From NCBI GenBank assembly GCA_014904985.1, contig MU129024.1:37664-101663 (forward strand): a stretch of 64,000 nt of DNA, in the 5' to 3' direction. The notes beneath the pieces are model-generated. The model did no database searches and was not told where the DNA came from. It saw nothing but the letters and a program-made list of their open reading frames with translations. This stretch comes from Hydnum rufescens UP504 (taxonomy: Eukaryota; Basidiomycota; Agaricomycetes; Cantharellales; Hydnaceae). The number at the start of each line of letters is the position of its first letter. Position 1 is the stretch's first letter. Below, piece after piece: positions 44,823 to 57,368 of this stretch. Both the position numbers and the translations under genes were made by a program.

Positions 44823-45917
44823 TGTTTCGAGCGAAGAGGTTCAAGAAACAAGGATGGAGGTGGGGAGCCAAGAAAGCGTGCACAAGAGGGGAAGAGACGG
44901 GGGCGAGGACGGAAACCGCAGCGACGACGAGGAAAGTAGCAAGCTTAAATAGTTGCACTGCTCGGAACGAATTGACGTCCGAGAGAAGGTGATCGACGAG
45001 GAGTTCATGAAATGATCTTCAAAGTGAATTTATGAATGGCCATGAGTCCGGACGAATGAATTCCATCGCGAACCGAGAGGAGACAGCCAGAGCCAGAACC
45101 AGAGACGACGGGGGGGAGAACGTGCCCAACGTCACGCTTCAGCACGCGACACTTGCGGTGAGCGAGGCCCTTTCATGGGCATGGGAGCACGGCGCCCACC
45201 GACCCTGTCGCTGCTGAAACGTGTCGGGGGTGAACCTTCTTGATACGGCAGGGCCCGGGAGCACAGATCGACTCCCCCAGTTACGAAATGTCTTCTCCGC
45301 CGTTCATCTCCTCCGCGGACCACCGCTTGCGTTCTCCATCTCTGGGTCTCTCTGGGCCGCTGTGGACGCGAGCGAGGTTCCTGAAGATCTCTCGCGTGCC
45401 ACAATATATAGCTTGGAAGCGGAGAAAGGCCCGAGGCCAATGGAGAGTTGCCCATTGAATCTATCGGTAATGAACGGAGATTAGATCCGGCTTAGAGCCG
45501 CCGTGGGACGCCCGTGGCTGACACGGGGGGCCTGCCTCGTCGGGACGAGTCTTCCTGGCATCAGATGGCAACCCAGTGACGGATTTACCCAGGGCGATCT
45601 CCACGGAGTTAACGTCCACTACAGCTTACTACATATCGGGCACCGTCTAGCGCGCAGCGGCTACTGCTGCAGAGATCCAAATGCACTCTATTTTCCGACA
45701 GTGCGTACAGGCAGCGAACTCTACAGCTCCCGCAATTAATCACCATTGACTATGCCAGACGCAAAGCATTATATAAATATCGCCAATGAGGACTGTTCGA
45801 GTGTAGAGATGTACACATGTGTGTGCGTGCTGTAATGAGAGGGGATATGAACTCGTCCATCCATCCTTTCTATGAAATCGCAGGCGTAGGAGGCTCCGGA
45901 ACTGAGGTAGGACCACG
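44823..45917. other. Intergenic between Mei2-like and TIM17 genes
   Basis: About 1.1 kb that includes the Mei2-like promoter and the TIM17 3' flank. A plus-strand frame at 45240-45458 (IDSPSYEMSSPPFISSADHR and SLGLSGPLWTRARFLKISR) has protein-like composition but no partner exon or motif. A CACAATATATAG motif lies near 45.40 kb. No RNA gene was seen. Confidence 0.4.
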
Positions 45918-46644
45918 TTAATGAAAATGCGGTAGCGATGGAAAATCGATGAGGGACAAACGTGGAGGAAGTATCTGTCGATTTGCTTCACTAAACGCTC
46001 GGTTGATCAGCACTCCCACTCCCTCAAATACTCCAAGCAGTATCCCGCATGCCACCGCTGACCCGAACGCGTTGCGAGGTCCACCTGTCACAATGCTTCC
46101 AGTCAGTCAACTCTCTTTACATTCCATCGGTCCGAAATATTGTACTTCGAGCTGCCAAGCAGCCACCTGTCATGAATCCTGAAATTATAGCATTCCACGC
46201 ATCTTCTTTTTGTCGATAGCCTTTAACAGCACAATCAAATGTCGAGAACATCCCCCCTGTACATCCCATCTCTATCACACAAAGAAAAATCACACCGAAA
46301 TAGAGATTGGCTTACCCCATACACCAAAGTTACCCCCAGTCACCGGTGCTCGTGCTTTAATAGTCGACACAGCACCAACCAGCCGCTCTCCCTGCGCAAA
46401 TCCTTCAGGCTCGAATAGTTTTACCAACCGGAACAATGTGCAAACTTACTCTTGGAGAGTTTCGTGCTCCTTTTACACCATGCCATATCCCGCCACCTAT
46501 AGCACCCATGGCGAAAGCGCCACCGAAATCATTAAGAATAACCCATGGACTGAGCACACAAGAAAAAACACTTTAGTCCCGGTCCTGCAAGGAGCACCGA
46601 GCTACAGACCAAGGATCTCTGGTATGGTCGGACGAAGATGCCAT
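45918..46644 (-). CDS. TIM17: TIM17, mitochondrial inner-membrane import channel subunit
   Basis: A TIM23-complex subunit that drives presequence import. The spliced reading is unambiguous. Exon 1, ATG 46644 [12 protein letters not shown], joins [21 protein letters not shown], then [12 protein letters not shown], then [20 protein letters not shown] with NFGVWG, then [20 protein letters not shown] plus [16 protein letters not shown], and finally [20 protein letters not shown] with [13 protein letters not shown]. Stop TAA is at 45918. All junctions keep phase, with one donor apparently G-AGTAAG. Four hydrophobic Gly-rich segments and the D-rich N-terminus match the family; length is about 160 residues. 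It is divergent with VPS8, the two start codons lying only about 60 bases apart, so promoter elements must overlap transcribed DNA. Confidence 0.93.
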
Positions 46645-46705
46645 GGAAAACTTGACGGTCGGCTTCGGCAACTTCCGGATTCATTCATCCCCTCAAATCC
46701 TTTGG

Positions 46706-49700
46706 ATGCCTACTGCACTTGGCAGTCCCGAGTCTGTTCGTTCAGGGGACTACGCTAAAGGTAGACGCATCCGCTCTCTTATTCCGTTCCATCTGCGGGA
46801 AAAAAACAGGGTTTCGACCGAGTGCCCCAGGATTCACCTGGTGACCTCAATGACGCCAATTATTCTACGCGCTTGGATGAAATCCTCGATGGCGACGTGG
46901 GTGATCCCAGCTATGCCGACGGAGGACGCAGCCCCAGTGATGAGGAAGATGAGGAGGGCTTCTTCTATACTGGCAACGACGCTCCTAAAGCTCTTGGTTA
47001 TGCCGCACAGCTAGCCGACGTGCTAGATGAGGATGAAGCCCAGGCTGCTGAAGAGGCGGAGGAGGAACTTCGGATTCAAGCAGAGCTCGAAGCACAATCT
47101 CAAGACGACGACGTCTTTGACTATTCCAAATTCAAGGTCTGTTGCATCACACAATATCCGAAACGTGGCGTTCATAATATTGCACAGGATGAGGTGCTGT
47201 CGGATAGGACGTCCCCTTCCGTCCGGGCTCCTTTGCCTCAAATATCCGTCGTTCCCGACGATTCACCAACGCATAATCTACGAACGCCATATCTTCATCC
47301 CACCGTTTCTCGCCTTCGTTCCTTCGTTCCTCAGCATCGTTCCCGCATCCCATCTTCGTCCACTTTTCAAACTATTCCTAGTAATGGATTTTCCCCAGAT
47401 CCCTCCCACTTCTCCGCGATATCTCGAGTATCATCCGCCTCAAATCTCAATGAACTTCATAATGGGGGCGTAGCCCAATCTCTATCTCTTTCTCTCGATG
47501 GCGTGGCTTCCAAATATAGCCCTCCTACTCGTGAGGTCTTCAGGTGGACCACTCTGCGACGTCTAAGTTCTCAAGTATATCCCCACAAGGCTGCTACCGT
47601 GTCGGATTCCCACATGGGGCGGCCCACGGCTCTCACTGCTCATGGTGTTGTCTGCATTGGTACAGATACCGGGAGAACCTTTGTTTTTGACTTCAGGCAA
47701 GAATTAAAGTGTGTTTGTGGCTCCGGGGCTTCTGGTAAAGTCTGCATTTCCACGTCTGGCCAAATGTAAAGGCTCTGATGACGCCCGCCAGCTGCCACTT
47801 CAGGCCCGGTCTCTGCGTTGGCCCTTTCCCTCGATCACACTTTCTTGGCGGTGGGACATGTTCGAGGTCACATTTATCTATATGACCTTGCACGTCCTCA
47901 GAGCCCTGCACGTACAGTTCTCCCAACAGATCTTGTCTCTGTCGCCGCCGGGAGAAAAGAAGGACATTTGTTTGGATCCAAAATCATTCAGTTGGGATTT
48001 GTCGGAGCTCGACACACTGCAATCGTATCTGCTGACGACGCGGGACTTGCCTTTTATCATAGCCTTGGGAAAGTATTATTTGTCGAAGCTAGTGATGTTC
48101 TTCGAATACTGGGGAAATACCCAGATGACGACCCCATTCTCAGCCCACCACGACGTTCCAGTCCCCCGGCCCAATCATATCCGATACCCCCCAACCACCA
48201 CCGCCACCGTCACAGCCGTCCCACGCCACTCCCTCCTCTCGTTCATCATCTCCTATCCCAAGTCGAACCCGACGAAATCGGAAAACGAGCACCATTCTAG
48301 CCATGTCCTCCCTCCCCATCGCCTCTTCAGCCCACCCTACCGATTCGTTCAACCTAATCGCTCTTTTGACTCCCATAAAACTTGTCATCGTCGGACTCAA
48401 ACCATCACCCCGGACATGGTATAGAAGACATCGAGGGGGCCAAGAGGGAGACAGTAATCTGTCTACATGGCGTGGGAACCTTGCATGGTTCCCTAGCGTG
48501 TCCACCCCGCCACCAGAGGGTGCGGATGCTCTTAAACTTCTCGGGGAAAATCCCTCTTTGGCGCAACAAGGACATAAGGGCGTGGTGGCCGAGGTAACTA
48601 AGCCTGTCTTGGCGTACTCGTGGGGCAGGACCATTATCCTGCTTAAAGTACGGGCCGATGAGGCACCTAGTCCTCCCCCTCGCGATGGCGGATCTTCATC
48701 CTGGAAGATTAAAAAAGCAAATCCCGCCGCAACGGCGCCTGTGGGGAAGAAACAGAAACCGTTACATCCCGTTAAATTAGCCTTTGAAGAAGCTGGCGAA
48801 TGGGTAACACGGGGCGATATTCTTGCATTACAATGGCTGAACATCAATGTGGGTATTCGCTTTTTATACCCCTGCTCATCTCCCTATAGTTTGCGAGGTG
48901 CCAATCCAAAATGAAACCTTTTCCATTATTCTTAGCAATTAATGGTTCTGACTGCTACCTCCCTTGATGTCTACGACGCGAGAACACATCAGCTCATTGA
49001 ATCGGCCCCATCAGATATGCCTTCGTTCGCCTCCTGCCTTGCGTCATTTAGTGGCGCTCAGTTTCCTCGACAACCCACTACTTCGCACCCTGGCGACAGC
49101 CTTAATCTCAGTGTCGATGTTTACAAAGGAAAGATTTTTGTGCTAGTGAGGGTTTTGGAATCTTCTTTGGAGATTCTGAAGTCTGATTTTCTTTCTTTCT
49201 TTTAATCAAGGGTCCTCAAGCGGTGCAAGTTGGCACACTATTGTCTTGGGCAGATAGGATATTAGACTTCGTCCAGGCCGGAAACTTCTTGAGCGCCATT
49301 GAACTAGCGAGATCCTATTATCTTGGCGAGGCTCCTGGGAATAAAGCCGGTCTTCCAGAAGACGTCGATTCCTTGCGGCGCGTGGTTGGTCAAAAGCTTC
49401 AAGATCTCATGCTGGCGTCAGCTCGATACGTGTTTTCGGAGGACCGTCTGACGGATGATACCCATCGAACACCCGATGGTCGAAGTGTGGATCGGACGCC
49501 GCTCTTCGAAGGTCTCGTCTCGACCACTGCGAGGGCTTGTCTTGCACTTGATGATTTTGATTTCCTATTCGACGACCTTTACGACCTGTACCAAGCCAAT
49601 GGCATCACTCCCATATATCTCTTGAACTTGCAGCCGTTCCTACTGGATGGGGACATTCGATTCGTTCCTCCCCGCATAACCCAACACCTTATATCGTATC

Positions 49701-51784
49701 ACGAGAGTTGCGAAGATTTCGATATGGCTGAACGTGTTATATGGCATATCGATCCTATATGCCTTGATATCAATCAGGCCATCCATCTTTGTCAACAACA
49801 TGATCTCTATGACGCTCTTATATATGTGTACAATCGTGCCTTGCAGGATTTTGTCTCGCCCGTCGTCGAACTAATAGGGCTGATCCGTAAAGTCCACCGA
49901 ATTCGTCGAGAACGTCCCCCACGAATAGAAGGCCCCTCACGCAGCAGTCATCTCTCGAATTCCACACTGCTAGAAACTCTAGTGCCCAATGCTTATAAAG
50001 TGTACCCTTACCTTGGGGATGTATTATCGGGCTTGACACACCCTAGTCAGGAACCAATGCCTGAATATTTGGGTCTTCGTGCAAAGACAGATTTATACCC
50101 ATTCCTTTTCTTGGGACGCTCCAGGCTTTGGCAGGGGAAGCTCGTCCTAACGTCAGATGAAGACGGAGGTCCAGAACCCACGTATCCATATCTTCGGCTG
50201 CTTATTCGTTTCGACGCCGAGGCCATGCTCGATGCATTAGACCTTGCTTTCGAAGATTCGTATCTCAACAATGAAGAAAACGACCATGAAATTGATCGTC
50301 AGAAGATTCTGGATGCATTGTTCGAATTGGTCAATGCCAACGACCTCTCCTCAAACGACATCACCTTCCTTCGAATCTTCATCGCCCGCAATGTTCCGAA
50401 GTATCCACAGTTCATCCATCTAGATCGTCGTGACGTACGCTCCATCCTGCGTGGCTTGGCTACTGACAACGACCAGAGCACCCGGGAAGATAGACAGTTG
50501 GCCGCTGAGTGTCTTCTTTCCGCGTATTCTCTTCGCGATGACGACGAGATCTTGCAACTATTCGAGCAGGCAGGCTTCTTCCGTATTCTTCGTTCGTGGC
50601 ATCAACAAGAGTCCAAGTGGGGACCGTTGATATCTAGCTACTTGCGTGACACGGACCTCTCGGCTGACGAAATTTTCGACGGTATTGGCGGTGCGTTGAA
50701 ATCTGCACGGGGGAACGATGCGGGCTTGCCAGAGTCGGTGGCTGAGACCGTGATCGATGTCCTTCCTTCCTTGCTGCAAGCCGGTCTCTCACAAACAGCT
50801 CATCTCATCGACGAGCACTTTCCCTACCTCCATGAAAATGCCCTTTCTGAACTGCGGACTTCAGACCCTTCGAAGGAATTCTTCTACCTGCGACGCCTCA
50901 TTCAACCAGGCCTAGGCATTGACAATGCTGACGAAGAGACAACTCTCCCAGAGCCATACCTGCCGTCGTCGAAGGTCTCTCTGATGGCGCGCACACGATA
51001 CATAGCTCTTTTGTGCAAAAATGAGCCTCGGGCGGTCCTGTCCACACTAGAGAGCCTCCCAGAAGATTACTTTGATCTGGAGGACATCGTGACTACGTGT
51101 GAAGAAGGCGAGGTACCGGATGCTGTAGTTTGGGCCCTGGATCGACGCGGCGATCTGACTCGGGTATTTGATACAATCGATTCTGTAAATGATGCACAGG
51201 CCGCCAAACTCGCTCGATCGCTTTCGACCATACCCCGGGAGCAGGACGCCAGTTTGGTGCAAGAGGTTCTACATCGTCTTTCGGCATTGGGTCGGACGGC
51301 CATTCGCATCTGTCATGGTCACTCCACCATTCAGGACCTACCGAAGGATCTTCCTCCCGACGAAATGTGGTTCCGACTAATGCGTAGCCAGATCGGAGCC
51401 GTGCAAGCAGTCTCCAGTGTGATGCAAACGACCTCGTTGCCAGCGCCGTCGATCTTCCTGGGCGCGACCGAGATCACCCCTTTGGAAAAACTCCGCCTGC
51501 TCGTGCAAGAAACCTTCACCTCCCTGGTTCAGCAATCTTCGTCCCAAGGTCTTTCTTTCCCGCGTTTATTCAGACGGCTCGTCGACGCCTCCTCCAGCGG
51601 GCAGTATGCTCGCAAGACTCTGTACACAGAGTTCCGCCTCATCCTCGGTGGTATGTTAGAATCGTACCGGACCGAAGGCGACTTCCTTACTATTACAAAT
51701 CGCCTGGTCGAGCGCGATCTCTTCGAGGACGTTGAAGCGCTGACTGCCGCCAGCAAGTGCGGGAAACGAATGCGCCTCCCATGA
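46706..51784 (+). CDS. VPS8: VPS8, CORVET endosomal tethering subunit
   Basis: A CORVET-specific Rab5/Vps21 effector for early-endosome fusion. I favour ATG 46706 (MPTALGSPES, GTTCGT donor) joined to GFDRVPQDSPGDLNDANYST then RLDEILD; the acidic EEDEEGFFYTGNDAP follows. The beta-propeller includes RWTTLRRLSSQVYP and SHMGRPTALTAHGVVCIGTD. After an intron at about 47.74-47.80 kb come PVSALALSLDHTFLAVGHVR and LGFVGARHTAIVSADDAG. Later exons give FNLIALLTPIKLVIVGLKP, QLMVLTATSLDVYDA and a long final exon (from about 49.21 kb) of alpha-solenoid: LLSWADRILDFVQAGNFLSA, LARSYYLGEAPGNK, then EDFDMAERVIWHIDPICLDI. A frame break lies among C runs at 48161-48192. The protein ends EALTAASKCGKRMRLP, without the C-terminal RING seen in many VPS8 proteins. 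Confidence 0.92.
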
Positions 51785-51905
51785 CACCCCTCCACATCGA
51801 TTTCGGTTGTTTTCTGTTTATCTGCTGCACAACTTTGTTTGCTACTCTCTACAGGTTTCCGATGTACCATACATGTCTCTATGGGGCTTCGCGCTTTACA
51901 CATTC

Positions 51906-54900
51906 CTAATTGTTATACATTGTGGCATATTGAACTTTATTGACACCATTCACGTGCGCTCTGGAAAATCTTGAACCATGGGCCAGCCCTCCCCACTCGC
52001 GCGCCTCATCTTTGGGATACCAACTATTGCTCTCGCGAGTCACTGCGCGTTCAGGGTGAGGCATAAGGGCAAGGACGCGTCCATCGGGAGTCTGGAAGCC
52101 CGCGAGGCCTTTGGGACTCCCATTAGGATTCAGTGGGTACGTTTCGGTAGACTGTCCGCTCCCATCAACATATCTCAGGGCTGGGAGATTGCTATGCTCG
52201 AATGCGTCTTGATCCGCGATCTGATCCCATGCGGCTCTCCCCTCTCCATGCGCGACGGGCACGGGAAGCTTGGCATTGGCCATGTTTCGGAGAAAGACGG
52301 AACGGGCGGTCACTTCATTGGGTACGACCTGGACCACGGCCACGCGGGCTTCGAATCGCTGGCTCTTGTTCGCCTTGAGCAGAGGCCAGGTATTCGCTCC
52401 GGGGATGATACCTCGCAAGTGACTGAACAGCTGGCATCCGTTGCATACAGCGAGCGCGAACGTGTCTTTCCGCGCGAAGAACGCTTCGAATTGCGCTCGT
52501 GTGGCTGCGTGTAGGAGGATGGCTTTCGCCCAGCCGTTGCCTGCGCCGAGGACGTCTCCGTACGAGAACCCACCACAGGCGGCGATCCCGCGGAATTCTG
52601 ACAGGTCCGTCTGGCCGGAAAGGATATCCGACATGTGGACGTCGACGGCAGTGAATCCAGCTGCGGTAAACGCCCATGCCATCTCTACGTGTCCGTTGAT
52701 CCCTTGCTCACGCAATATGGCGACCAAAGGTCGAGAGGAATATCGGGGAATCGTTGGAGTGACTGCGAATGGAATATCATAGAATAGACCAGACGCATTT
52801 GCCTGAATCCCGTCAAACTCCTCTTTGGCAACCACAGGGTCATCACGCAGAGATTGCATCCTGTACGACGTCTCAGCCCAAGCTGATTGTAAGGCTGCTC
52901 GGGTGCTCTCGAAGATGCGATCGGAATGGTACGTGACAGAGATCGTCTCGTCTCTGCGGACTTTTCCAATAACATGGATATTGCCCACGAAAGCGATCGC
53001 AGATTCTGTGAAAACCTCGGTGAAGATGAGCAAGTCTGATGCTCTTACTTGCATAACGACACCGAGCTCTTCAGAGAACAGAGAGGAGATAGGGTCCGCG
53101 GCGAACGGCAGTGCATCCAGGTTGATATCGACGCCGACTCGGCCTGCGAAGCACATCTCCGCGATAGTCGTAAGCAAACCGCCATCTGAACGATCATGGT
53201 ATGCAAGTACGAGATCTTGATGCTCTGCTCGGAGTTTCTGGCATCCCTCGAAGAACGCTCGGATAAGGGGAGGGCTCTCGACGTCTGGTGGCTCAGATCC
53301 AACCGTCTTGAACACTTGTGCCAAGGCAGAACCCCCCAAGCGATTCTTTCCAAGCGCGAGATCCACAAACACCAGCACTGTTGGAGTATTGGGAATGATT
53401 CGTAATTGTGGTGTCCAGGTCTCCTCAACGTTTTTAACGGGTGCGAATGCAGTGACAATGAGAGATAATGGAGCGACTACCTCGTTGGAAATTTCATTAT
53501 CGGGTCCAGACCTCCATTTCATCGCCATTGACATCGAATCTTTGCCGACTGGAATCCCAAGTCCCAAAGCAGGACATATCTCCAACCCAACGGCCTTCAC
53601 AGCCTCGAACAGAGCTGCACCTTCGCCCGGATATGATGCAGCACACATCCAGTTGGCACTGAGCTTGATGCGAGAGATGTTTTCTATCGACGAGGCTGCG
53701 ATATTCGTGACGGACTCTGCGATGGCCATCCGCGCGGATGAGGCGGGATCGAGGAGTGCCAGAGGTGCTCTTTCGCCCATAGCCATAGCTTCGCCAGTTA
53801 TGACGTCAAAACCGTATGAGGTGCGCGTTACAGCTACGTCCGCCACGGGCACTTGCCAAGGGCCAACCATTTGATCTCGTGTAACGAGCCCTGTGATAGA
53901 GCGATCTCCAATAGTGATGAGGAATGATTTGCTAGAGACCGCTGGTAAGTGTAAGGTTCTATCGACAGCAATGGCCAGACGATCCGACAACTCGGGTGTG
54001 TTGGGAAGGTACTTCAAAAGCGTATTGTCAAAGGCGACAAGCGAGGGAGTCAATGTAGTGTCGGAGCGGAGCATTTTCGGTGCTTTACCAAAGAGAGTAG
54101 ACATCTGGAGATGGATGGAATCTGACCCGAAGAGACGGTCTGTAACGATGAGCTTCTTTTCTTCTGTGGCAACCCCAACAATCGAATATGGACATCTCTC
54201 CCGCTCTGCTATTTTTTTGAAGTGTTCGAGAGATTCAGACCCTACCGCTAAGACATATCGCTCCTGGGACTCATTGCACCAAATTTCCATGGGTGACATG
54301 GAAACATCATCTACGAGGATGTCTCGAATCTCGATGATAGCGCCAAGATTAGAATCATGCACAAGTTCGGGGAGAGCGTTGGACAAGCCTCCAGCCCCAA
54401 CATCATGGATCGATTGAATGGGATTAGCCTCAGCCATACTGACACACGCATCAATAACCTGCTGACACCGACGCTGCATTTCGGGATTCTCGCGCTGCAC
54501 TGAGGCAAAATCTAATTCAGCAGAGCTGGTGCCAGATGCTTGGGATGATGCCGCGCCTCCCCCCAGGCCGATAAGCATCCCGGGACCTCCAAGCACAATC
54601 AGTTTGGCGCCTGCTTCGATACCAGTCTTGTGCGCAAACATGGGTCGTACATTACCCAATCCGCCGGCTACCATTATAGGCTTGTGATAGCCCCGTACTT
54701 GGGAGCCGACGCCACTAGGAGAGGGGATACGCTCGGCAAATGTACGGAAGTATCCTGTCAGAGCTGGGCGACCGAATTCATTATTGAAGGCACTCGCGCC
54801 GAGGGGTCCATCCTTCATGATCTCCAGGGCAGACGCAACATGAGAAGGCCGACCGAAATCCGTCTCCCAAGGCTGTTCGAAGCCAGGTATGAGAAGATTC

Positions 54901-56028
54901 GAAACGGAAAAACCTGAAAGGCCAGCTTTCGGCTTTGACCCTCTCCCTACCGCTCCTTCGTCCCGAATTTCGCCACCAGAGCCGGTAGCCGCGCCTGGAA
55001 ACGGGGAAACCGCTGTAGGGTGATTGTGTGTCTCTACTTTTATGAGCACTGGCACATCCTCCGTAATGGCTTTGTATGTAGCTCTTATCTTGCCCCTGGA
55101 AGTGTTTGAGGAGGCGCTAAAGTGTGGTGCCACATAGCCCTCGAATACGGCGGCATTATCAGAGTATGCAGAGATGGTGTATTTCCCGTTCTGATGTTCT
55201 GAATTCCGAATCATCTGGAATAGTGAAGAGGATTGCGGGGCGCCGCTTTAAAATCCATTTTGCATTGAATATCTTGTGGCGGCAGTGTTCAGAATTGACC
55301 TGGGCGAACATGAAAAGCTCTGCATCTGTGGGAGGGCGGCCGATTGGATCTGGACCTGCGATGAAAGCGTCTACGAGATAGTCGATTTCGTCAGGGGAAA
55401 GTGCGAGCCCCAGGGATTTGTTAGCGGCGGCTAGGAGGATGCGGGATTCATCCACGCTTGTCGACGTTCTGGTCTTCTCGGTCAGCTCGACGGTACGGAG
55501 AGGCCTGGGCGAATGGTGCATAAATATTTGTTCGCTCGTTGGGAGAGTAGAGGAAACGGTCTGGGTCATCCGGTCGTGAATGAAGGGAGCGATGGCACTC
55601 AGTAAGTGAGGAGGGAGTGGGGATCCATTTTGCAATTTGACTACAAAAGCCACTCCGCGCTCGAGACGTGCGACAGAGTCCGAGAGCGTACACATGCGTG
55701 CTATATCTGTCGCCTTACTCGACCAGGGGGATATCGACCCGGATCGAGGTGTCACGTACAGAACCGATAGTCCAGTCTCTAGAATCGATCGAGTCTCTGG
55801 CAGAGAGAGATCATCCCCATAGGCCAGAAGCGCATCGAGGACGACGCGTTCCCCAGAACCAAGCGTCCTGAGATTTTTTTGGGCCTCAGGAGTTGTAGGA
55901 TTGATTAGATGGATGTAAATGGCATCGATAAATTCCACATTTGGCTCAATCGAGCGAATACTGTTCAATAATTCATCTCGCTTCGCTGGGGTAATCGCAG
56001 AGGGCCCTGCGAGCCAAAGCATCTTCAT
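51906..56028 (-). CDS. ADE6: Phosphoribosylformylglycinamidine (FGAM) synthase
   Basis: The fourth step of purine synthesis: FGAR + ATP + Gln to FGAM. Start ATG 56028 ([20 protein letters not shown]), apparently intronless, about 1370 residues, normal for the eukaryotic single-chain enzyme. The N-terminal domain is followed by [18 protein letters not shown], the family signature. The PurM-like halves include [69 protein letters not shown] and [20 protein letters not shown]. The glutamine amidotransferase has [20 protein letters not shown], nucleophile Cys in [15 protein letters not shown] and catalytic His/Glu in LMPHPERAV. Stop at 51906. One frame break sits at TTTTAAA (minus strand; plus 55247-55253): removing one A restores [18 protein letters not shown]. 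In an essential biosynthetic gene this is most likely a sequence error. It is convergent with VPS8 and divergent with USE1. Confidence 0.96.
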
Positions 56029-56143
56029 GAAGGCAAGTATGATCGAAAAATACGCATCGATGAATCCATTGGCCACATACCAGTTGCTGCTCTCCTTGGA
56101 GAGGATTTTTTGGGAGATGCCGGTCACACGTGACCCCTGAGTG

Positions 56144-57150
56144 CGTGAGAATGACAACCTCCATGACCGCGTCAACCTCGTCCGTCTCGTGGCTCGGCTG
56201 GAAAAGATAGTTCAGGATCAAGCGTGGGATACCAGGAGCCCCCCCATTCGTGGATTTCGGTGTCAAACGCCCAGCAGGTGGGATCGTCGTTTCGGGAGAC
56301 ATGCCACTCGTGCTCACATTGAACTTGCTGTAGAGTGCGAAATATGCCCGGCAGCTTCTCAAGAACGTTCAGTTGTATGAGGATGTATCCTCCACCGACC
56401 TTCCACATCGTATGTTATTTGCGACGAGAGATTAACGAACGTAAGCTGAACATTATTCAGCTCTTTTCCCTCGATCGAGCGAAGATTAGACCAAATAGAA
56501 CCTGTCCTGGAAGAAACTTACAAGGTGTCGTACACTCCATCCTTTAATGCACCGGTTTCCTCATACGCCGTGAACAGAGACTGGCCCCTCGGCCAAAACC
56601 ACGGAAATCACTTTTGAGTGCGATTCCGAAACTTGAGCGGCCCGCCGCATCTCGTCCGCAGTTGACTACCGAAAGCCCTAATATTCATCCTGGGACGCAA
56701 GAATCGAGCACTTCTCCCCTTGCAACAAACCCAGCAGCCGATCTCTTGCTGAACCCAATAGAAGAAAAAGCCATATCCAGCACTCCGAAGCTTCTGCCGG
56801 TATTCCCACCGAAATTTGACGTGCTGTCTGGGGAAAAAGAGAAGCCCGAATCCTCCTTCCTCACGACATCACTTCAAACGCAAGAAGAACTCTCGCGGCA
56901 ACTGGCACAGATGGCGACTCAACTGAGGCGGAATGCTGAGCACTTTACTGAAGCGCTGGCGCAAGATAGGGCGGTGATGGAGGGTGCCGAAGAGAAGTTG
57001 GAGGGGAATCTAACACGCATCGGGACGGAGCGGTCACGGCTCAAAGTGCACTCGGGAAAGAGTGGGAGCACGACGTGGCTTGTGTTGGGGGCCATTTTGG
57101 TCGTCGTAATTGCTTGGATAATGGTGTTCCTAGTAATCCGTGTTACATAA
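56144..57150 (+). CDS. USE1: USE1-like ER SNARE
   Basis: A Q-SNARE for Golgi-to-ER retrograde fusion. The N-terminal reading [19 protein letters not shown] is the typical USE1 start, but no in-frame ATG precedes it, so the start is uncertain. The next part, [10 protein letters not shown], an intron ending TTGCTGTAG, then [19 protein letters not shown], matches the family's N-terminal domain; a C run at 56239-56245 lies at the frame change. [18 protein letters not shown] precedes another intron, then [20 protein letters not shown]. The SNARE helix spans [20 protein letters not shown] to [20 protein letters not shown], followed by a single C-terminal membrane anchor [20 protein letters not shown] and stop at 57150. 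The length from the SNARE motif to the anchor is normal. Confidence 0.85.
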
Positions 57151-57368
57151 TGCAGTTTCATTTGCTTCCAGTATTTGGTCGTATTGTCACCGATGCCCCT
57201 GCCTAATCCAGTCCTCCGCTTCACTCCTCACCCCTCATCTTTCCCTCCTTCCCCTAGGTTATTTTTCCGTGTCCCCGCCCACCCCCAAGCACTTTCACCC
57301 AGGTTGGGCGTCGCCCAGCCTGATAGCCACTCGACTCTCACCTTCACCTTCCCACTGACCTCCCACCG

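Noticed and set aside
42106..44952. Plus-strand ORFs opposite the Mei2-like gene
   Set aside because: They arise from purine-rich antisense of Ser/Pro/His-rich coding sequence.
49818..51309. Minus-strand ORFs opposite VPS8
   Set aside because: They mirror the codon structure of a strongly conserved gene on the other strand and have no domain, start or splice support of their own.
51978..54917. Plus-strand ORFs of up to 188 codons opposite FGAM synthase
   Set aside because: They are shadows of the conserved minus-strand coding frame.
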